This document shows, piece after piece, positions 61,501-64,000 of a DNA stretch of 64,000 bases. The notes under the pieces are model-generated. The model ran no database searches and was not told the origin of the DNA. It saw only the letters and a program-made list of their open reading frames with translations. This stretch comes from JAVJST01 sp040219295 (lineage in GTDB: Bacteria > Pseudomonadota > Alphaproteobacteria > Rhodospirillales > Casp-alpha2). Numbering within the stretch: position 1 is the first letter of the stretch; every line of letters begins with the position of its first letter. A program made the translations under genes and the position numbers. The DNA lies in NCBI GenBank assembly GCA_040219295.1, contig JAVJST010000002.1, forward strand, positions 143,181-207,180, read 5' to 3'.

Positions 61501-64000
61501 CACCGCGCCCGTCGCGGTCACGGCCGTGCCGACCTGTGAGTACGTCAGGCTGTCGCTGTCGACATCGGAGGCATCGAGCTGGCCCGAAACGGCGCCGCCA
61601 TCCTCGATCGCCGAGACCGATTCCGCCTGCGCGACCGGACCGTCGTTCGAACCCGTGACCGTGACAGTCGCCGTCGCCGTGTCGGTGCCGCCCTGACCGT
61701 CGGAAATGGTATAGGTAATCTCGACCGTCTCGCTCTCGCCGACCCCGAGACTGTTGTATCCAGCGCCCGGCGTGAAGGTCAGCGTACCGTCGGCGTTGAC
61801 CGTAACGGAGCCCTGGGCACCGTCTCCCAGCGCCACGTCGGTGATCGTCAAGGTGTCGCCGTCCGCATCGGTATCGTTCGCCAGAACGTTCAGCGTAACG
61901 CTGCCGTCCTCGTCGACACTGCCGGTATCGTCCGCCGCTACCGGATCGAAGTTGATTTCGGCGGCGGTCGTCGTCGTCACGCTCGCGGTTGTGCCGTCCT
62001 CGTGTGAGGTTGCCGTAACGACAACACTAAAATCGTCAGATCCTTCCGGAACCGTGATCGTCAAACCGTCAAGGTCGCCGTTTGCCGGATCAAGAATCCA
62101 TGAATCGCTGTCGGCATCGTAGGTTCCGTGATTCAGCGTCGCGCCATTCGGCAAGCTAGAGGCATCGACCGAGATGGTCAGGGTTTCTGAACCGTCGATG
62201 TCGGTGATCGACGAATTGATATTCAACGGATAGACGAGGTCTCCACCTTCACCGGCGTCGCTTGACCAGTCATCACCGGCAACGATCTGGAAATTGTCGA
62301 CCTTGAAACCCTCGCCGCCGGCAGTCGTGTCTTGATCCATCTCAACGGTGACACGGCCGTTTTCATCAAGCGTCACCTGGAAAGAGTGGCCGGTTGAATC
62401 GCCCTCGGACGTGACGAGCACCTCTTGGCCGTTAATCGTGACCATGAACGAGTCCTGATACGTACCGGATTCTTCCCAATCACCCCAGGCTTGAGTATCG
62501 AATGAGATCGTTACCGTCTCGCCAGCGTGCTCGGACCCGAAATCGAATGTCTTCGAAGCGCTATCGTCGCCGTCGAACTTCATCTGGTCAGTGGAAGAAC
62601 TGACCTCGTTTCCCCAACCGACAACACCATCATCGAAATCCTCTGAGACCAGCACGTCACCAGGACCTTCGACACCGTCGTCATAATCGACCTGGAAGTT
62701 TGCATCGTTGAAATCCATGTCGCCGCCACCGACCAAGTCTTCCCAGTTCTGGTCGCCGGGTAGCGCGTTGTCCTGGGTGTAATCGTAACCGCCCGCATTG
62801 AGTGAGGAGTCGTCGAACAGGACGTCAACACCTTGTCCGTCAAGGGCCTGGCCGTCCGGGCCGATCACCTGCCAGTTGCCAGTGGCATCCTGCTGAAAGG
62901 TAACGTCCATGCCATCCGAAAGGCCGTTGTTCAGGTTGGCCCCGTTTGGAATCAGGAAAAACCCTATCTCGCCTTCGTTCACGCCGTCGATCGTGATGCT
63001 CTCGCCGACGGACTCTTTGACGTCCGACCAGATAATCTGACCGGTCGTCGGTTGGCCGTCCTCACCGACGATGTAATAGCCGTAACTGCTGTCGTAGCCG
63101 GCAGATGCATTGCCGGAATTGGTGATTGTCACGCTGCCCGCATCGGGCTCGCCTCCACCGCCGCTCGTCGGCTCACCAAGCGAGACCGAGAGCGTCGGCT
63201 CGTCAGCCACGCCGCTGACACTGATCGACGTCGATGCGGTCGAGGTGCCGCCCTGACCATCGGAGATGGTGTAGTTGAATGAGGTATCGCCCGACCAGTC
63301 CTGGTTCGGTTCGAACGTGAAGGTGTCGGTATCTGCATCGTAGGTCAGCGTACCGTTGGCCGGCTGGTCGAACCCGGTAATCGTCAGCGTATCGCCGTCG
63401 ATATCCGTGTCGTTGCCCAGCAGATCGGCGCTGGTAAAAGTAATCGGGCTGTCTTCCGTGCCCGAAAGGCTGTCGGAGTTGGCCACCGGACCGTCGTTGG
63501 TGCCCGTGACCGTGATGGTGCCAGTCGCCTCCGCCATGCCGCCCTGACCGTCATCGACCTGGTAGGTGAACGTCACTTCGGCGGTCTCGCCGACGCCCAA
63601 CTCCTGGAACTGGTCGCCCGGATCGTAGCTGAAGCTGCCGTCGTCATTGATCGTCAGGCCCGGAACCTCGTCACCGACGAGGCTGAACGTCAGGTTGTCG
63701 CCGTCGACATCCGTTGCGTCGAGCTGGCCGGAAACCGCACCGCCATCTTCGGTCGCGGAGACGGACTCGTCCTGCGCGACGGGCCCGTCATTGACCGGAG
63801 CGACATCAAGGCTGACCGAACCGGTCGCCGTACCGCCCATGCCGTCTGAAACCTCGTACTCGAACGACGTATCGCCGTTCCAGTTCTCGTTCGGGGTAAA
63901 GGTGAACGTGTCGCTGTCGGCGTCATACGTCAGCGTGCCGTTCGCCGGCTGGGTGAACGACGTGACCGACAGCGTGTCGCCGTCAAGATCGCTGTCGTTC
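58582..64000 (-). CDS. Giant RTX/cadherin-like secreted adhesin (5' end outside window)
   Basis: The frame is open from base 64000 to a stop at 58582, more than 1800 residues; the start is not in the window. In order from the N-side: three cadherin-like/VCBS repeats of about 100 residues (motifs such as DGPVANADSLSGTED and FTYQVDDGHGG); a DUF4114 domain near 62700-63150 (PGDQNWEDLVGGGDMDFND); two copies of a W-rich beta domain; further cadherin-like repeats; a LamG/concanavalin-type domain (VGYWKLDEESGTTFED) with a GSGSGSG linker; and an RTX calcium-binding array at the C-end. Such proteins are exported by type 1 secretion and act in adhesion or biofilms. Confidence 0.85.
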   Translation of the reverse strand, partial: NDSDLDGDTLSVTSFTQPANGTLTYDADSDTFTFTPNENWNGDTSFEYEVSDGMGGTATGSVSLDVAPVNDGPVAQDESVSATEDGGAVSGQLDATDVDGDNLTFSLVGDEVPGLTINDDGSFSYDPGDQFQELGVGETAEVTFTYQVDDGQGGMAEATGTITVTGTNDGPVANSDSLSGTEDSPITFTSADLLGNDTDIDGDTLTITGFDQPANGTLTYDADTDTFTFEPNQDWSGDTSFNYTISDGQGGTSTASTSISVSGVADEPTLSVSLGEPTSGGGGEPDAGSVTITNSGNASAGYDSSYGYYIVGEDGQPTTGQIIWSDVKESVGESITIDGVNEGEIGFFLIPNGANLNNGLSDGMDVTFQQDATGNWQVIGPDGQALDGQGVDVLFDDSSLNAGGYDYTQDNALPGDQNWEDLVGGGDMDFNDANFQVDYDDGVEGPGDVLVSEDFDDGVVGWGNEVSSSTDQMKFDGDDSASKTFDFGSEHAGETVTISFDTQAWGDWEESGTYQDSFMVTINGQEVLVTSEGDSTGHSFQVTLDENGRVTVEMDQDTTAGGEGFKVDNFQIVAGDDWSSDAGEGGDLVYPLNINSSITDIDGSETLTISVDASSLPNGATLNHGTYDADSDSWILDPANGDLDGLTITVPEGSDDFSVVVTATSHEDGTTASVTTTTAAEINFDPVAADDTGSVDEDGSVTLNVLANDTDADGDTLTITDVALGDGAQGSVTVNADGTLTFTPGAGYNSLGVGESETVEITYTISDGQGGTDTATATVTVTGSNDGPVAQAESVSAIEDGGAVSGQLDASDVDSDSLTYSQVGTAVTATGAVVTGLVINADGSYSFDPGEQFQDLGAGDTETVTFTYQVDDGHGGTAEATGTITVTGTNDGPVANADSLSGTEDNSITFSAQDLLGNDTDVDGDALTIVAFDQPDHGTITDNGDGTYTFEPDANWSGETSFTYTVSDGQGGTSTATASVSIEAQADAPQLSVELGEPTSVGGSGGGNVNIGAGHVLVSEDFSGSPEGWSGDYEDWSGVMGFEGDDSASKTFDFGPEHAGETVTISFDTQEWGDWEESGSAQDYFTFSANGQELLSTSEGDATTHTYQVTLDENGQVTVEFETDTTAGDEGIKLDNFQIVSGDDWSGEADTSSDVSGVSPVGYWKLDEESGTTFEDHAGNNDGVAHGEISGSGSGSGSGSGSEKNDLDLDDSGQFGTAAEFKDNDEQYIEVPHSPDLKPANGSLTLWFNTDEDNDGTLASSDSSGYDSGGHFNLSINSSGKLELRMQDEDSSHTISGGSVSTGEWSQVTVTWGEGGMNIYQDGQLVASDPDYTGGLQGNENPWTFGASQTHSGNNTADNMRDFFDGHLDDIAIFGEQLNADQIQALYENGVTDFQDLEASGGDSIQYPLDITANLTDTDGSETLAIVIEDLPDGVTLTDADGNPVGTDNGDGTWSLTTDDLDGLTMTVPNDAADFVLSVNATATDSNGDTNTVSQLVEVDVDGDGSIIMEPDSFDVVGTSGNDYYEAGNGDQSVHGGEGDDTIYGDRSWDTGNEAGDDVLFGGDGNDTVIGGGGDDQISGGDGDDNLQGDHNWDTSNAGDDVIDGGAGNDTIVGADGSDTIHGGADDDTIYGDFSWDTGGAGNDVIDGGSGNDTIVAGDGDDTIEGGSGDDVIYGDHSWNTGGGDDTISDGAGNDTVYAGQGDDTITAGAGNDTFYGDSGNDLFIFGAGDGSDYFDGGDGWTDTVQLEGVSGGPGDGADWTLQVDGDTGYTQTDSGIEFEDDASGSIQLSDGSELTFDGVDKIEW
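58800..59458 (-). repeat. RTX calcium-binding array with Trp-containing super-repeat
   Basis: About 18 nonapeptides of the form GGxGxDxhx (such as GGDGNDTV). Between every three of them a unit of the pattern GDx(S/N)W(D/N)T(G/S) appears, four times in total: GDRSWDTG, GDHNWDTS, GDFSWDTG and GDHSWNTG. Period is about 43 residues (about 129 bases). The last copy lies nearest to the C-terminus, about 130 residues from the stop. Confidence 0.85.
60548..62660 (-). repeat. Two copies of a beta domain in the giant adhesin
   Basis: Copy A, about 62225-62660, and copy B, about 60548-60960 (minus strand), share VLVSEDF, DDSASKTFDFG-EHAGETV, TISFDTQ-WGDWEESG and KVDNFQIV/KLDNFQIV. Each is about 140 residues and looks like a carbohydrate-binding-type beta sandwich. 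The close match shows duplication; function is not proven. Confidence 0.8.

Noticed and set aside
58600..63840. CRISPR-like regular repetition
   Set aside because: The repetition is in a protein-coding frame (RTX and cadherin-like repeats) with varied codons and no equal spacers.

Overview
The window is GC-rich, densely packed bacterial DNA from a motile alphaproteobacterium, most likely of Rhodospirillales type. This rests on the CtrA/ChpT/SciP regulators, FlbT and FlbD flagellar control and a CheA with a fused receiver domain. The taxonomic call is inference from gene content. No rRNA, tRNA, CRISPR array, insertion sequence or prophage was seen.

Region 1 (1-19200) is a surface-glycan locus. 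It holds three sulfotransferases (one cut by the left edge), an FkbM methyltransferase, a kinase-methyltransferase fusion, a CMP-sugar synthetase, an HpcH/HpaI aldolase, a HAD phosphatase, two extended SDR epimerases, a 2-hydroxyacid dehydrogenase, a DUF115/sialyltransferase-like protein, several glycosyltransferases, a TPR-glycosyltransferase and a GSCFA protein. Together they suggest synthesis of a methylated and sulfated glycan containing an acidic CMP-activated sugar. The glycan may decorate flagellin, because flagellar genes start immediately afterwards.

Region 2 (19200-41650) is flagellar: flbT; fliK-flgD-flgE behind a convincing sigma-54 promoter; sciP; then fliF-fliG-fliH-fliN-motA-flbD-flhA-flhF-flhG and a second FliK-like gene. 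A hypothetical gene and a serine hydrolase follow, and fliI-fliJ lie on the opposite strand. The hook protein is unusually long (about 905 residues) with an internally duplicated insert.

Region 3 (41650-48800) is cell-cycle and chemotaxis control: ctrA with two TTAA-N6-TTAA motifs and GANTC sites upstream, then cheR, cheB, cheY, a multi-domain cheA and chpT. ChpT, CtrA and SciP (phosphotransferase, regulator and CtrA inhibitor) are thus encoded within 23 kb, interleaved with the motility genes they are expected to control.

Region 4 (48800-56200) is mainly molybdenum/tungsten enzyme support: mobA, fdhD, a tungstate-type ABC permease and ATPase, and moaA. An EamA exporter, a zinc-ribbon protein, NAD kinase and an AbrB-family membrane protein are mixed in.

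Region 5 (56100-64000) has pyrD, a DUF952 protein, a Ser/Thr kinase and a giant calcium-binding RTX/cadherin-like adhesin that runs off the right edge. The kinase starts 4 bases after the adhesin stop codon, so the two are probably co-transcribed.
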